Shown: piece after piece, positions 23,800 through 33,639 of the stretch
Layout: each line of letters starts with the position of its first letter
Position numbering within the stretch: position 1 is the first letter of the stretch
From: Corallium rubrum
Taxonomy: Eukaryota; Cnidaria; Anthozoa; Scleralcyonacea; Coralliidae
NCBI GenBank assembly: GCA_964035015.1
Contig: OZ036005.1
Span: 14,363,968-14,427,967, forward strand
Direction of reading: 5' to 3'
DNA length: 64,000 bases
The notes under the pieces: model-generated
The model's input: only the letters and a program-made list of their open reading frames with translations
Database searches by the model: none
What the model was told of the DNA's origin: nothing
Made by a program: the position numbers and the translations under genes

Positions 23800-24094
23800 C
23801 GAACCGACCAAGTGACCGCAAGTGACTGTTTCGGCAACATTTAACGATCGATTATTTTGTTGTTAATTCCACTCAAATTGTACGATTTCCATCCAAGACC
23901 TTCACAATAGGTAGTTCTTCCCAAAAAAAGGTGGTCGAACGGGATCGGAAACAGTGGGCGGACGTAAGATGCGAAAAACATTGTTTTTCCTATGCACTGT
24001 CTATGATTTTTGACCGGTTGAGCCGCCATCTTGGATTTTCAAATTTGGCGCGCCTCTTCAGCCGAGTCAGCAATCTAGGTCTCCTATATCTATG
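23800..24094. repeat. Right terminal inverted repeat of the 11-kb unit
   Basis: Inverted counterpart of 13071-13368, with an extra 11-bp duplication (TTGCGGTCAC type) near its inner end. Followed by the duplication GGGAAAAT. Confidence 0.88.
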
Positions 24095-24237
24095 GGGAAA
24101 ATTGATATTCACCGGTCAGCGGTTGCCACAATGGTTGATAACATGAACCTTTTCCTTAGCAACAATTTTGTGCTTGGGTAACTAGGTATAAATCAATAAA
24201 TTCGATACATCTACTAAATTAAAACGAAAATGTAAAT

Positions 24238-24813
24238 ATGGCTAGCAAAGTGGATTTAAAAAATATTTCAAGTTTGTTTGAGATGGAGGACACTAATAAT
24301 GTAAGTAAAGTACCAGAACCTACAACATTGAGAGTACAATTCCATGAAAAATTTAATAACTTTTTTACAAACTTTTTTTACACAAAGCAGACAAATCAAG
24401 AAGAAATTATTACATTGGCACTAGCAGTACATGTAGTATTGGATTCCACTAAATTTAGTCTATATTTATACAAGAATTTGTGAATTGTATCTCAGAGATA
24501 TTTCAAGACTTTCAAGCTTGTTTTCATGAAGTTGAAGGTGAAAAAAGAATGCAGTTGACTCGGAGAAAACTTTTGCAAAAAAAACATGAACCACTGGGAA
24601 CCATTATTAGCCCTTACAAATTTCATGGGAACAATAAATTTCCTCCAATACCAGCAATACTTCAGAAATGCCTGTTTTTCAATAAAACTATCCTCCAGCA
24701 AATTCTGCAGCATTTGTGATGGTCAACTGGGAGTAACATTCCTAAAGACAGTAAAAATTATAAAAATATATATGCTTGTTAGAGAGTTATTACTCAACCA
24801 CTTGCAAAGATGA
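24238..24813 (+). pseudogene. Broken open frames, unrecognised
   Basis: Three consecutive open segments (24238-24483, 24480-24719, 24586-24813) in different frames give plausible protein-like sequence such as ALAVHVVLDSTKF and ISPYKFHGNNKFPPIP. I recognise no family. It could be a decayed transposon gene or chance open frame in AT-rich DNA. Confidence 0.25.
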
Positions 24814-24819
24814 TAAAGA

Positions 24820-26130
24820 GACAATAAGGCATATGATATAATCATATCGAGTATGCTTCAAAGTGGTACTTATTTCTGGGCTTCAGAATTTGATCAAGTG
24901 TCATGTGACGATTTGTCTGCAGATATGGTTTGCAACATACAGCACCTTGAATTGACATGTTATACAGTTTGTAGATGTAATAATTTTCGGTTGAAGATTG
25001 GTTGGCATAGATTCAACAAATGCCACAGGTTCTCCATCAACCGTCTTAAATACTTACATATCATTACTTTCAGATTAGTAGGTAGCAGGCCTGACAAAAA
25101 GGGGGGTCAGCCTGGTTGTTAACAAGGGACCCATGGTCAAAAGGGGCCCATTTTTAACGAAACAAAGCAAAAGAATACATTATCTGTCAACAATAAGTTC
25201 CATTCTATAATAATCAACAAGTGAAGTTATAGTATTACATTGCATTGCATTGGTTTTCCAATGGGTTGTCACTGTCATGGTGGCTCTGGTGCCATTGGGC
25301 CTTTTACAACTTTGTAATTTTTTGTTAAATTTCAAAACTTTGTTAAATTTCATGAGCAAGTACAATTGATTTTTATGAATTGCTGGTAGTATAAGATTTC
25401 AATATAAATTGAAAGTTCTGAGCTACCGCCTCTGGAAACATGCCATATCTGGTATTAAATACAATTGTTTCATATTCTCCATTCACTGGACTATGGACTT
25501 CTAAACATATCTCATCATATACATATTGTGTATGCTGCTAAATTCTGAATTATGAAGTAGCTTTAGAGAACTGTTTTATGTGTTGAAACGATTCTTTCAA
25601 TGTATTGTAATTAGAATAAAAGCTCCATCTAAGATACCTATTGTATTTTTCATGACCCTTTGTTAAATTATGAATTGATCTATAGAAACAATTTTGCATG
25701 TTGACACAATAAAAATGGATACCATAAACGTTGTAAATTGCTTTTGCGATAACCAAGTATTTTTCTAGAGTGTATCCTATAAAGAATTAATCCTGCTAGT
25801 GGATGACAAAATTTTTACTAAGGAGTAGAAACGAATTTATTCAGGAGTTAAGTTTTGACCGGTTGAAAAAGTGTCTGGCTTGTATTAACTTTAACAAGAT
25901 TATAAAGAGACTTGTCTCTTACCAAACGTAATGCTATGCAGTCTTGCTATGCAGTTTGCTTCCGCTCAGCTCATATGACAGATGACTAGTGCTTAGTTCC
26001 CTTCCTCGCATTTCTGACGTGACTTCAGTGGCGTATATTTTTGATAATTAATGGCCTAATCTTTCAAGTTGTGGTAAAAATGTACGTACATGAGACCTAT
26101 TTTGGCCCTAAAAAACTAAAAAACATTGTA
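24820..26130. other. AT-rich DNA, no gene recognised
   Basis: No coding sequence supported. Borders the truncated end of the virus-like cluster. Confidence 0.45.
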
Positions 26131-26134
26131 ACAT

Positions 26135-28380
26135 TCACATACATAGAGAGTAGTATAGGATTAGGACGTGGGGGTGCCGGCACTTGTAGTACTGGGTACA
26201 AGTCTTCCTAAAGTTCTCAAAGACGTCAGCTAACAGGAGAACATCCGACTTCAGGTACACGTCATGGTAGTCCCCCATTGTTCTCATTCCAAACGCCCTC
26301 CAAACCTCCAAAGCGTGTATGTAGTCATTGTCTGATATTTCCTCATCATTTAGTATACTGTAGAACCCACTCTTTGGTGGGAGTTCCGTTTCCCCGAACC
26401 GGTTGAAGCTGTCCATGTGATCATAGGGGTAAACACCCTTCGTCTTCATTAGATTCAACCTTTCACAAAATTCTTCAGCTGTGTATCTGAAGGCGTCAAT
26501 TGGGAGATTTCCAACCAACTTGTACAGGGAACTACTCATGAATTGAAGGGGTCACATTGATTCAGGGCTCACATTGATAACAGTTCTTTTGAACTGACGT
26601 GACTACCCTGATTAAATAAAGTTTGATTTGATTTGATTTGATTTGAAGACTGTCCAGAAACACAAGGTTTCTATAGCCACCTAACATGAAGGACAAATAC
26701 TTCTCCATATTGTTTAGGATGACGTTAATTTCCTGTCCGAACTTTCCAATCTCCCCCATAATGAGATGGCTATCATAACCCCTTAGGTTGTGTAAGATGA
26801 CTGGTATTTTATCAGTTAGTCTGTGATTTCCGTTACAAAGCTGGTGGGCCGATCCCCGGTACCTTCCTGTTACATGACAGTGGTCCCTAACAACAACGTC
26901 TTCTTCTCCATACTCCCGACCACAGATGTGGCACTTTCCAGCATTCCTAAAGTCCGCCACGTTGGCAGCAGTTAGAACCATGCCCTGGTTGCAGTGATCT
27001 TTCTTTGTCTTCTTACAATACTCCGCTTCTTCCAACATCTTTCCGATAAACTTGTTGACAGCGCCTGGGCCTCTATACACCTGGACGGACTTGCTGTATC
27101 TGTCGTCGTAACAGCAGACAACCTTATACCCATAACCACAGTCGATGTGTTTTTGGTACTTCTTCATGTACGGTTTTTTATATTTTTCTTCTTGGTCTGT
27201 GGGCGCTAACACCTCCACAGGTCTGTCGCCCTTCTCCGTGATCGCCTCGAAGTCAGCGTAAATGACAAACGGGACATTTAAGTGTTTGTCAGAATTACAA
27301 TACCTCAACACGTTCTTACCCCCTTCAGGCATCCTTATGGCTTGTTTACCATTTACACTGATACACACAACTTTGTGTTTGTCCAGGACCTCCGTTGAAC
27401 TGAAACATTGGAGGCAGTACACACAGTGGTGTTTTCTCTCCCTGTGTTTTGTTTTGTTGTACATAAACCTATCAAAGTCCTTAATGAGGACGTAATGTTT
27501 GTTGTTCTCGTTGGTTATAACCAAGAGGTTCATAGACTCAGTGAATTTCTCCTTTGAGACGTATACCGGAAAGGTTAGTTTGTCTTCATAACCGAAGACG
27601 TTGATACATATTTCATTTTGTTTCTCCACCCGGTTGTACTGTTTCTGAGTCACTGGTAAGCTGACTCCACTATAGTACAAGTCGTTAACGTGGTTTTGGT
27701 ACTTAGACATCCTTTGTGGGTCTTTTGAGACAGGAAACATATGAGCCAGGTGGCACCACATATAACACTTGTCATCATTATTCTTAACGTTGATCAACCC
27801 CTTCCGACTGTTTTTCAACTCCTTAGGGAGGTCTATGTAAGACGAGCCTTCCAGTGGACTGTACACAGTCAGATTGATAAAGTGACCGTCGACTGAGTTT
27901 ACAGTTCAGCCAGATCCCTCGCTTATCCACCGGGATATCCTAACTATTACCTCCTCATTAGCGGCGTCAACGTCCTGGTTAATCTCAGTGTTGTTGATTA
28001 CAGTCTTAATTGTTGTAGCTGTTGAAGTGAGCCGTTTTGTAGGTTGTCCCGCCGGACACCCCCTTTTCAAGCGTTACAACCAGCATTTCAGCGAACTTCA
28101 ACCCCCTCATTTCCGCCAGCTCCCGGCGTAGTAACTGTACCACATCATTCCTGAGGGCGTTTACCTGTTCCAATGGGTCCCGGGACACAACGGCACAACT
28201 GAACGACTTGGTTTTACTCCTCAAGGCTCTGTTTAACTGATTTATGTCATAACCAATCAGCCTCTCGTAGAGATGGAGGTCTACGTCGGAATAGTCAAAC
28301 ATGTCAGGGTCCAAGTCGTCGTCCTGGTGGATCATGACAGGGCTTGGGTTGGAGCTCATCGTTATAACAGGGGTAGTCAT
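26135..28380 (-). pseudogene. Protein-primed DNA polymerase B, N-terminal part
   Basis: Replicative polymerase of the element. The start is ATG 28380. The N-terminal 124 residues (28380-28006) have an acidic DPDMFDYSDVD segment and are frameshifted from the next part; a TGA at about 27905 replaces a Trp codon. Frame 27866-26562 carries a C2H2-like CVYCLQCF...HKVVC, Exo I YADFEA, a Cys/His cluster CHICGREY...RDHCHVTGRYRG of endonuclease VII type, and Exo II LHNLRGYDSHL. Frame 26539-26135 carries Exo III with YLKSDVLLLAD. A 100-bp insertion (26549-26648) splits the last two frames; without it they are in register. The palm motifs are absent, because the sequence ends just after Exo III. Confidence 0.88.
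26549..26648 (+). mobile_element. 100-bp LINE 3' tail insertion
   Basis: A 100-bp insert inside the polymerase ends in four to five TTTGA repeats after ATTAAATAAAG, as in CR1/L2-type LINE tails. A 6-bp duplication TTGAAG flanks it (26543-26548 and 26643-26648). It inserted after the virus-like element was in place. Confidence 0.75.
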
Positions 28381-28386
28381 ATTCCA

Positions 28387-28987
28387 TTAGGTGTTGTACC
28401 GTCCCAACCACTCGGTGTAGAATTTGTCCGGGGTCTGCTCCCAACAAAGTTCCTTATACACAACCCCAAACAGATTGTTATCAAATGTGTCCTTCGTCTT
28501 TCCCTTTTTGAGATCCTTCAGGCTATTCAATAACTCAATCCCTCTTCTTGAGCACAATCTGATGATGTAATAGTTATATTCGGAGAGGTTATGACCTTTT
28601 ATCAGATCCTTCCTGTTCATCACGTGGAGGACCTTGGAGAAGTCGGCTAGAATTCATATCAACAAACTTATCCCTAACGACTCTAGTGAGTCTACTCCTC
28701 ATCCAGCGGTTTCTCGAGTGTTCGGAATGTTTGGGGCTAACAGCCGCCTGGTAGTTCCCGACAACATACCCATATTCTGTATCACCACACCCTGGACAGG
28801 AAAACACCTCAGTCTTCACCTGTACACGAAATCTGGAACAAGCCCTACACCACAGTTTCATACTACGTTCGGGCGGGACACTAGTCAGATCTGTTAACTT
28901 AAGCCTCATCTGCTTACAGACCCATTCAACGCTTGAAGACGGTAGGTTACTCAACCCTTTTGGTAGGTTCGACCAGGAAACAGACAT
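28387..28987 (-). pseudogene. Zinc-ribbon protein, unknown function
   Basis: Starts at ATG 28987, directly preceded by TTATA (AGTTATAATG). The N-terminal 130 residues contain two Cys pairs, CRAC and CPGC, about 16 residues apart, a zinc-ribbon signature. A frameshift near 28650 moves the frame to the one ending at 28387 (...YTEWLGRYNT). About 200 aa in total. It lies 7 bp upstream of the polymerase start in the same orientation. Zinc ribbons occur in transcription or nucleic-acid factors; no function can be assigned here. Confidence 0.6.
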
Positions 28988-29018
28988 TATAACTAAATCC
29001 TGATAGGTCTTTTAAGCC

Positions 29019-29438
29019 CTACAAAACAAGCTTGGACATCAGATACCCACCAACCAGACCAACAGACCCAATAAACAGGGTTTGGTACTCTTTCATCCCA
29101 CCAGATGGCTTGTAATAGTCAGACAACTCAGGCTTTAGCTGGGAGAGCTCAGCAGACTCAGCCTGTCTTAGGCTGTTTTTCAGCAGATCCAAAGCGTGGT
29201 TCGTTGTGTTGATGTCAGCGTTGGCGTCAGACAGCTGCTGTCTCAGCTTTTGTTTCCTATCCTTTTTAGCTACCTCGCTTTCATACTATTTCTCCTTTGC
29301 TTTAGCCAGCTGCTCAAGGGCGTGGTTGTGTCTTTTAATTTCAGCTTCACATCCACTGTGATTTAACTTTGAGAACAGGAATCCAGCACCCGCGAAGGCC
29401 AAGGCGTTAAACAGTCCACCAGCAACTACACTAGCCAT
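29019..29438 (-). pseudogene. Coiled-coil protein with two hydrophobic ends
   Basis: 140 codons from ATG 29438 (context TTTATAAATG). An N-terminal hydrophobic segment (MASVVAGGLFNALAFAGAGF) is followed by a charged, heptad-like middle and a C-terminal hydrophobic segment (TLFIGSVGLVGGYLMSKLVL). Codon 51 is TAG, the only defect. The layout (membrane anchor, coiled coil, membrane segment) suggests a structural or membrane-linked viral protein. Family not recognised. Confidence 0.65.
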
Positions 29439-29456
29439 TTATAAACTAATGGATAT

Positions 29457-30181
29457 TCAGTGAATCAAACCATTATCCCTCAGGAATCCCTTGACTATAC
29501 GGTAAACATTACTACTCCTATAGAATGGGATCCTGAGCAGGGGGTAGTCATGTGACATAGCGTAATTATTTTTCATTTCATCATGTCTTTTTAGTCTCTT
29601 GAAGCGTTCTTCAGCCTCTTCCGCGATCGTGCTCCCCCACCGAGTGGCTCTGAAATGTTGTTCACCGTCGTACTCAATCAGTAGGAAACCCCCATCCACA
29701 GGTATCGCGAAGTCATACCTCAGGGGACCACCACCCAGCCCTACTAACTCGTTGAACGTAATCTCCCTGATGTACTCAATTTCGTTAAGGCGTAGGGTAT
29801 ACTCAACATCTTTTTCCCCCCTAGACCCACAACGTTTCGTAGTGACAACCTTCGTCTCAGTCTTTAGGTAGGTTTTAGTTTCGACTCTTGTTTCAGTCTT
29901 CGTGTATGACGTTACGACGGATCCGTGTGTTTCCTCATATCATTCTCCTTCGAGAACGTCCTCCCACAGTCCTCACACCTGTACTTTTTCTCCTTGTCGT
30001 GAATTTGTCTGACGTGTTGGTTGAGATTCCCCTTAGAGGTGAAGTTTAAGTTCCGGTCCCAACTTTTCCTTAACTCCTCTGAGTCAATCCAACCCAGAGA
30101 ACATCTACTTTGTTTTGAATGGATCAACTGGTAAATACCCCTTCGATTGGGCATATCTGATCCCAACCGTGCTGACTCCAA
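29457..30181 (-). pseudogene. C2H2 zinc finger plus nuclease-like domain
   Basis: The N-terminal part (30181-29912) has one degraded finger (FTSKGNLNQHVRQIH, without its Cys pair) and one intact finger (YRCEDCGRTFSKENDMRKH). A one-base shift near 29915 leads into a linker rich in Thr and Lys, and then a domain with DFAIPVDGGFLLIEYDGEQHF and YPLLRIPF. The D...E-x-D pattern on beta strands looks like a PD-(D/E)XK or Vsr-type nuclease fold. Adjacent frame and lack of any intergenic gap support a single fusion protein of about 240 aa. The true start is uncertain because 30181 lies inside the next gene. Confidence 0.6.
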
Positions 30182-30341
30182 CGGCTAGAGCCAGCTTGAC
30201 GGTACCTTTTATAGACTCGGGAGTACCCAAAGGTTCCCTCAGTATCTTCTTCGAGGTCATGGAAATCGCCACAGCCCGGCTTGTAATCAGGAGAGCGTCG
30301 TAGAGCTCGTTCAACAGTTCTTTTCGGTCGATGGTTGACAT
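30105..30341 (-). CDS. Small membrane protein, unknown
   Basis: I choose ATG 30341, context AGTATAATG, over 30368 because of the shared TATA motif. The product is about 78 aa with a hydrophobic stretch VKLALAVGVSTVGIRYA near the middle and a short Lys-containing tail. It is intact here. Overlaps the presumed start of the zinc-finger/nuclease gene. Family not recognised. Confidence 0.55.
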   Translation of the reverse strand: MSTIDRKELLNELYDALLITSRAVAISMTSKKILREPLGTPESIKGTVKLALAVGVSTVGIRYAQSKGYLPVDPFKTK

Positions 30342-30357
30342 TATACTACTATATATT

Positions 30358-30766
30358 TCATTCATCAAAACTGTCTAAAACCGGGGAAGCCCGGCTGGTT
30401 TGAGTTACGGGGTTTTGTGGCTCGGATTTCACTACGGTTCCTTCCAACCTCTGGACCTCTCTTTTTTCCCGAATCATACTGTAATAAAGTGATACCCCAC
30501 CGATAACCAATCCAGCGGTTCCAATTAGGTAGCCGTAATAAGTTGACCAGTTTCCACCAACTCCGAGACCAGTTTCAGCCGCCAGCCGCTCCCTGGCTTT
30601 CCTCTCCTTGGCTGCCTTCGATATCTGGGCCAGTCGTTTACCAGAGGCCACTCGTTTTGGGTCTGATTTTTCCCATCTTGTTTACTGATGTTACCTTAGG
30701 GGCTTCTGATTCTGAACCTGGGGTTTCTATATTCTTGGGTGTTTCGGACTTAGTTTTGTTAGCCAT
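30358..30766 (-). pseudogene. Single-span membrane protein, unknown
   Basis: ATG 30766 gives a Lys/Glu/Pro-rich N-terminus. A one-base shift near 30680 leads to KRLAQISKAAKERKARE, then the membrane segment YYGYLIGTAGLVIGGVSLYY and a charged tail. The start follows TATATGG. One frameshift makes it a pseudogene. The topology (basic N-terminus, one span) resembles its neighbours. Confidence 0.55.
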
Positions 30767-30796
30767 CCATATATTAGTTTATATTTCATCTGTCAG

Positions 30797-31083
30797 CTGA
30801 TCTGTAGGGAATCTGTGAGGTCGTCTGTAGGAATCTGTGAGGTCGTCTGTAGGAATCTGTGAGGTCGTCTGTGGAACCTGTAGGAATCTGTGAGGTCGTC
30901 TGTAGGAATCTGTGAGGTCGTCTGTGGAACCTCCAGGACTGTCAGCCAGTAGCTAACAGTTTCGGTTACGTAGTACTCCCCTTTATCATTCTTCCTAACA
31001 CAATGTCCCATCATCCCGATAGCTCTTCTGAGTCCGTGGAAGACAACTAGTATGAGTCGTCTGAGTCTCTTTGGGATCTTCAT
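30797..31083 (-). CDS. Small basic protein with C-terminal tandem repeats
   Basis: ATG 31083 follows TTATATG. The first ~50 residues are basic (KIPKRLRRLILVVFHGLRRA). The C-terminus consists of QTTSQIPTDDLTDS-type repeats encoded by a 22-bp minisatellite at 30800-30940. Because 22 is not a multiple of 3, the repeat rotates through frames and the tail is probably a derived extension. Divergent from the kinase gene, 42 bp apart. Confidence 0.45.
30800..30940. repeat. 22-bp minisatellite
   Basis: Five to six imperfect copies of GGTCGTCTGTAGGAATCTGT plus GA, some with a GGAACC variant. Overlaps the 3' end of the small basic gene. Confidence 0.8.
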
Positions 31084-31125
31084 ATAAAATACAGAAGGTC
31101 TAAGTCTAAATTGTGAACCGGAGTA
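31084..31125. promoter_or_regulatory. Divergent promoter candidate, kinase / small basic gene
   Basis: The 42-bp gap between two divergent starts includes TATAAAATAC next to the minus-strand ATG. No other signal is visible. Confidence 0.4.
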
Positions 31126-31791
31126 ATGGCCAACCCAAAGCTCGGTGCCCGGCTGATCGCCCTCGACGGAAACATCGGTGTGGGGAAAACAACATTCGTG
31201 AAACCATTCGCTAGAAGAAATCGTTACCACCTTATTGAAGAGCCAGTTGACGACAACCCGTACCTCGAAAAGTTTTACGCCGACCCCGAAAGATGGGCGT
31301 ACAAAATGGAGACCTGGTTCCTCGGTGAAAGAATCGGCGTTTATTTGAAGGCTTTGGAGTTAATCAACGAGGGGGAGAATGTGATCATAGAACGAACACA
31401 TCACAGCTGCCTGGCTTTCACCAAAAACTGTTAGCGTAATGGGTGGGAGACGGACGAACATTTTTCTAACTACTCCAGAGTTTTCCACGAACTGAATGAT
31501 CTACTCCCAACCCCTGATGCCCTGATAGTTCTGGAAGCCTCAGTTCACACCTGTCACAGGCGAATGCTTAAAAGAGGTAGGGAATGTGAAGCCGGTGTAA
31601 CCAAAAGCTATCTCGAGTGGATACAAAGGTATATGAAAGAAATGACTGAAATGATAACGCTGACGGGAACCAAACTGATCACCCTCGATTGGGAAAACTT
31701 CGGTCCGGATGAATCGTTTTTAATAGGTATTCTTAACGGGATTTCTACTGGATTCCACGGTTGGATGGCTCGTGTAGATAATCATCGATAG
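31126..31791 (+). pseudogene. Deoxynucleoside kinase
   Basis: Phosphorylates deoxynucleosides for dNTP supply. The 221-codon frame has P-loop ALDGNIGVGKTTF at residues 12-24, EEPVDDNPYLEKFYADPERW at about 37-58 (typical of the dNK/TK2 family, including the acidic active-site pair), ERTHHS at about 93 and a C-terminal RRMLKRGRECEAGV lid-like segment. Length is close to that of family members. A single TAG at 31432-31434 (codon 103) is the only break. It is on the opposite strand to most of the cluster and starts 42 bp from the divergent gene at 31083, so a shared promoter (CATATAAAATAC in the gap) is likely. Nucleotide-metabolism genes are common in large DNA viruses but unexpected in a Polinton-sized element. 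Confidence 0.88.
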
Positions 31792-31795
31792 ACGT

Positions 31796-32312
31796 CTAGC
31801 CAGACCCAACAGGCTCAGTCTTTGGTGGACCGTAGGTCTTGTGGTACCGCGCAGTCATACTGTCGAAACGTGGGCAGACCTCAGTCACAATGTCGTCGAG
31901 TACACGAACGTCAGACAGAAAGTAGTCTCATCGTACTGAACTCCACGTAGGAAGCTCCTGATTTGTGTTAGAACCTTGTGATAGCTAACATAAGCGAATT
32001 CACAGTTTTCCAGTTTGCCAGGCATCCCCGACTTGGTCATATACCCTTGGATTAGGACGCCAGAACTGGCTATGGTCCCGAGGACCACCGGGTTAGCTGT
32101 AATGCCACCAGCTATTCCTCCAATTACAGTCAACCCAATGCTGACCGTCTCGAGGATCATTTTTACTCTCTTCAACCGGGTATATTTACATTTGTAACAA
32201 GTCGCTAGCTTGTGGTAATACGAGTGGAGCTTCTGTAGTTTGTCTACTTCAGCTGATTGGAGGTTTTTACCAATGTGGTTAAAGCTGATAGCTCTTTTCC
32301 TTTTTCTTTTTA
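31796..32312 (-). pseudogene. Membrane-associated protein, unknown
   Basis: A Lys-rich N-terminal part is followed by a hydrophobic, Gly-rich segment (SIGLTVIGGIAGGITANP, then LGTIASSGVLIQGY) and a soluble C-terminal part. A frameshift near 31915 separates the latter from the tail, which ends SMTARYHKTYG...GSG at TAG 31796. The start is not clear; the frame runs back to about 32312. It ends 5 bp from the kinase stop (tail to tail). Confidence 0.5.
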
Positions 32313-32317
32313 TCTAA

Positions 32318-33075
32318 TTATAGGTTGTATTCAACCATGGTCTCGTTACAGATCTTCTCGATCTCGGGTTCCCCCAGACGACCCTCTACGATCTTCATGA
32401 TACCGTAAAAGTTCATGATGTCTGAATAATACCTTTTAAAGAGGTTTAGCGCGAACACATTCAGATAAGATGTCCCTATTTGTTCGATGTTACTGATAAA
32501 AAATGAGTCTTTTAACATCTCACCATTTATCCTAGCGTGTGACACAACAAGCCCAGATAGCCAGTGGGCAGATACCATGATCTTCTTTCCGATGAACTTC
32601 GCTGGAATCGTACATTCGCGGAGCTTATCCGGTGACGACCCATCTATAAGCAGTTTGTCATTCACCCCAGCTTTAAACCCAAGGCTTTTGCCGAGACTGT
32701 TGTCACTGTCGAGACTGTTGTCACTATTGGAAATGATTACCTCCCAGTCGCCTGACGCCGGTCTTACACTGTTTCTCTTTACCACAACGAAAACTGAAAC
32801 ATCGGTGAACATGAGTCTAGGTATATTGACATGGAAGGCCGTTCTTATCGACGCCTCAAGGTAAAGGAAGTGGTGAAGAGAAGCAGTGTTTAGTTGTGGC
32901 ATGCTACTAGAAGGTCTCCAAAACATGGATGAGTGGGTTCCACCGTCCCTGTCTTCTATGTAATCAACTAATGGAGGGAGTTTGGAGATCGCGTTCTTAC
33001 TAGCTCTGGTTATACGTTCAGGTTGAAAATGACCTTATAGTCGGGGGCTTTCATGTAAGCTTTTATAGTTTATCG
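32318..33075 (-). pseudogene. Conserved-looking soluble protein, unknown
   Basis: The main frame is 32926-32318 (202 aa) and extends upstream in the same frame to about 33020 (ASKNAISKLPPLVDYIEDRD). A frameshift then leads to a possible start MKAPDYKV near 33051, with TATAAAAG 14 bp upstream. Beta-rich composition (FTDVSVFVVVKR, IGKKIMVSAHWLSGLVVSH). I cannot assign it; a structural role such as a minor virion protein is only a guess. Confidence 0.5.
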
Positions 33076-33135
33076 TTGAGTTGTTCCTTGGTGATTTCCG
33101 GTTTGCTGTAACCCTAGAACAGGTTCATCTATATA

Positions 33136-33639
33136 TCATAGGACGTATTTATTGAACAGATACCCGAACGCGGCTGTTAGGACCAACAACACTCCCAACT
33201 TATTGTCCGGCTCTCTGTCAGGTGTGTGGACGACTGGCTTATCAGGTGTATGGACGATTGGTTTGTCAGGTGTGTCGTCTAGTGTTTCCAAGTGTGAACC
33301 GCCTTCTTGGTGTAGCTTCTTTGGTGGTTGTTTGTGAACACCTTGGTAGTTGACTTCAGAATTAATACCGAATCTCATGTCTTCTGATGCACGTCTGAGT
33401 AAGTTGTTATATCCTAGAATTTTCTTCTTTAATATTACCAGTGAATCTGGGACTAACCATGTGTCAGAGCTAATAGCCACATTCTGGATGACGTTAGTAT
33501 CTGATATTGCCTTGTTCATATTCATATTCATATTCAGAATCCAAGTACTAACAGAATAGTTAAGAATAGCATCTTGTACTAGGACTCTGAATTCTTGTTG
33601 TGTTTCGAGACTGCCAGCACCTTTGTTAACAACACTCAC
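33136..33639 (-). CDS. 167-aa protein with C-terminal anchor, unknown
   Basis: Open from GTG 33639, which overlaps the stop of the upstream gene (GGGTGAGTG). An ATG may have mutated to GTG at that spot. A soluble N-terminal half (QDAILNYSVSTWILNMNMNM) is followed by a Pro/Asp repeat (TPDKPIVHTPDKPVVH) and a C-terminal hydrophobic tail LGVLLVLTAAFGYLFNKYVL. The tail-anchored layout recurs across this cluster. No stops. Confidence 0.55.
   Translation of the reverse strand: MSVVNKGAGSLETQQEFRVLVQDAILNYSVSTWILNMNMNMNKAISDTNVIQNVAISSDTWLVPDSLVILKKKILGYNNLLRRASEDMRFGINSEVNYQGVHKQPPKKLHQEGGSHLETLDDTPDKPIVHTPDKPVVHTPDREPDNKLGVLLVLTAAFGYLFNKYVL

Larger units (their letters stand above)
13071..24094. 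mobile_element. 11-kb TIR unit with 8-bp TSD, contains a Helitron
   Basis: Ends are CATAGATATAGGAGACC... and its reverse complement. The outer 30 bp match perfectly, then about 20 bp differ, then about 235 bp match closely. Perfect 8-bp duplication GGGAAAAT lies at 13063-13070 and 24095-24102. CA...TG ends with an 8-bp duplication fit P-element or hAT-type transposition, but no matching transposase is visible inside. The interior holds long non-coding DNA, an (AAAAC)n tract, the Helitron gene and a hAT MITE. Either an 11-kb non-autonomous unit moved as a whole, or a small element was later expanded by insertions such as the Helitron. Confidence 0.75.

Noticed and set aside
26135..28380. A functional, complete DNA polymerase
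   Set aside because: Only N-terminal and exonuclease regions are present; the palm motifs are missing and the frame is broken several times.
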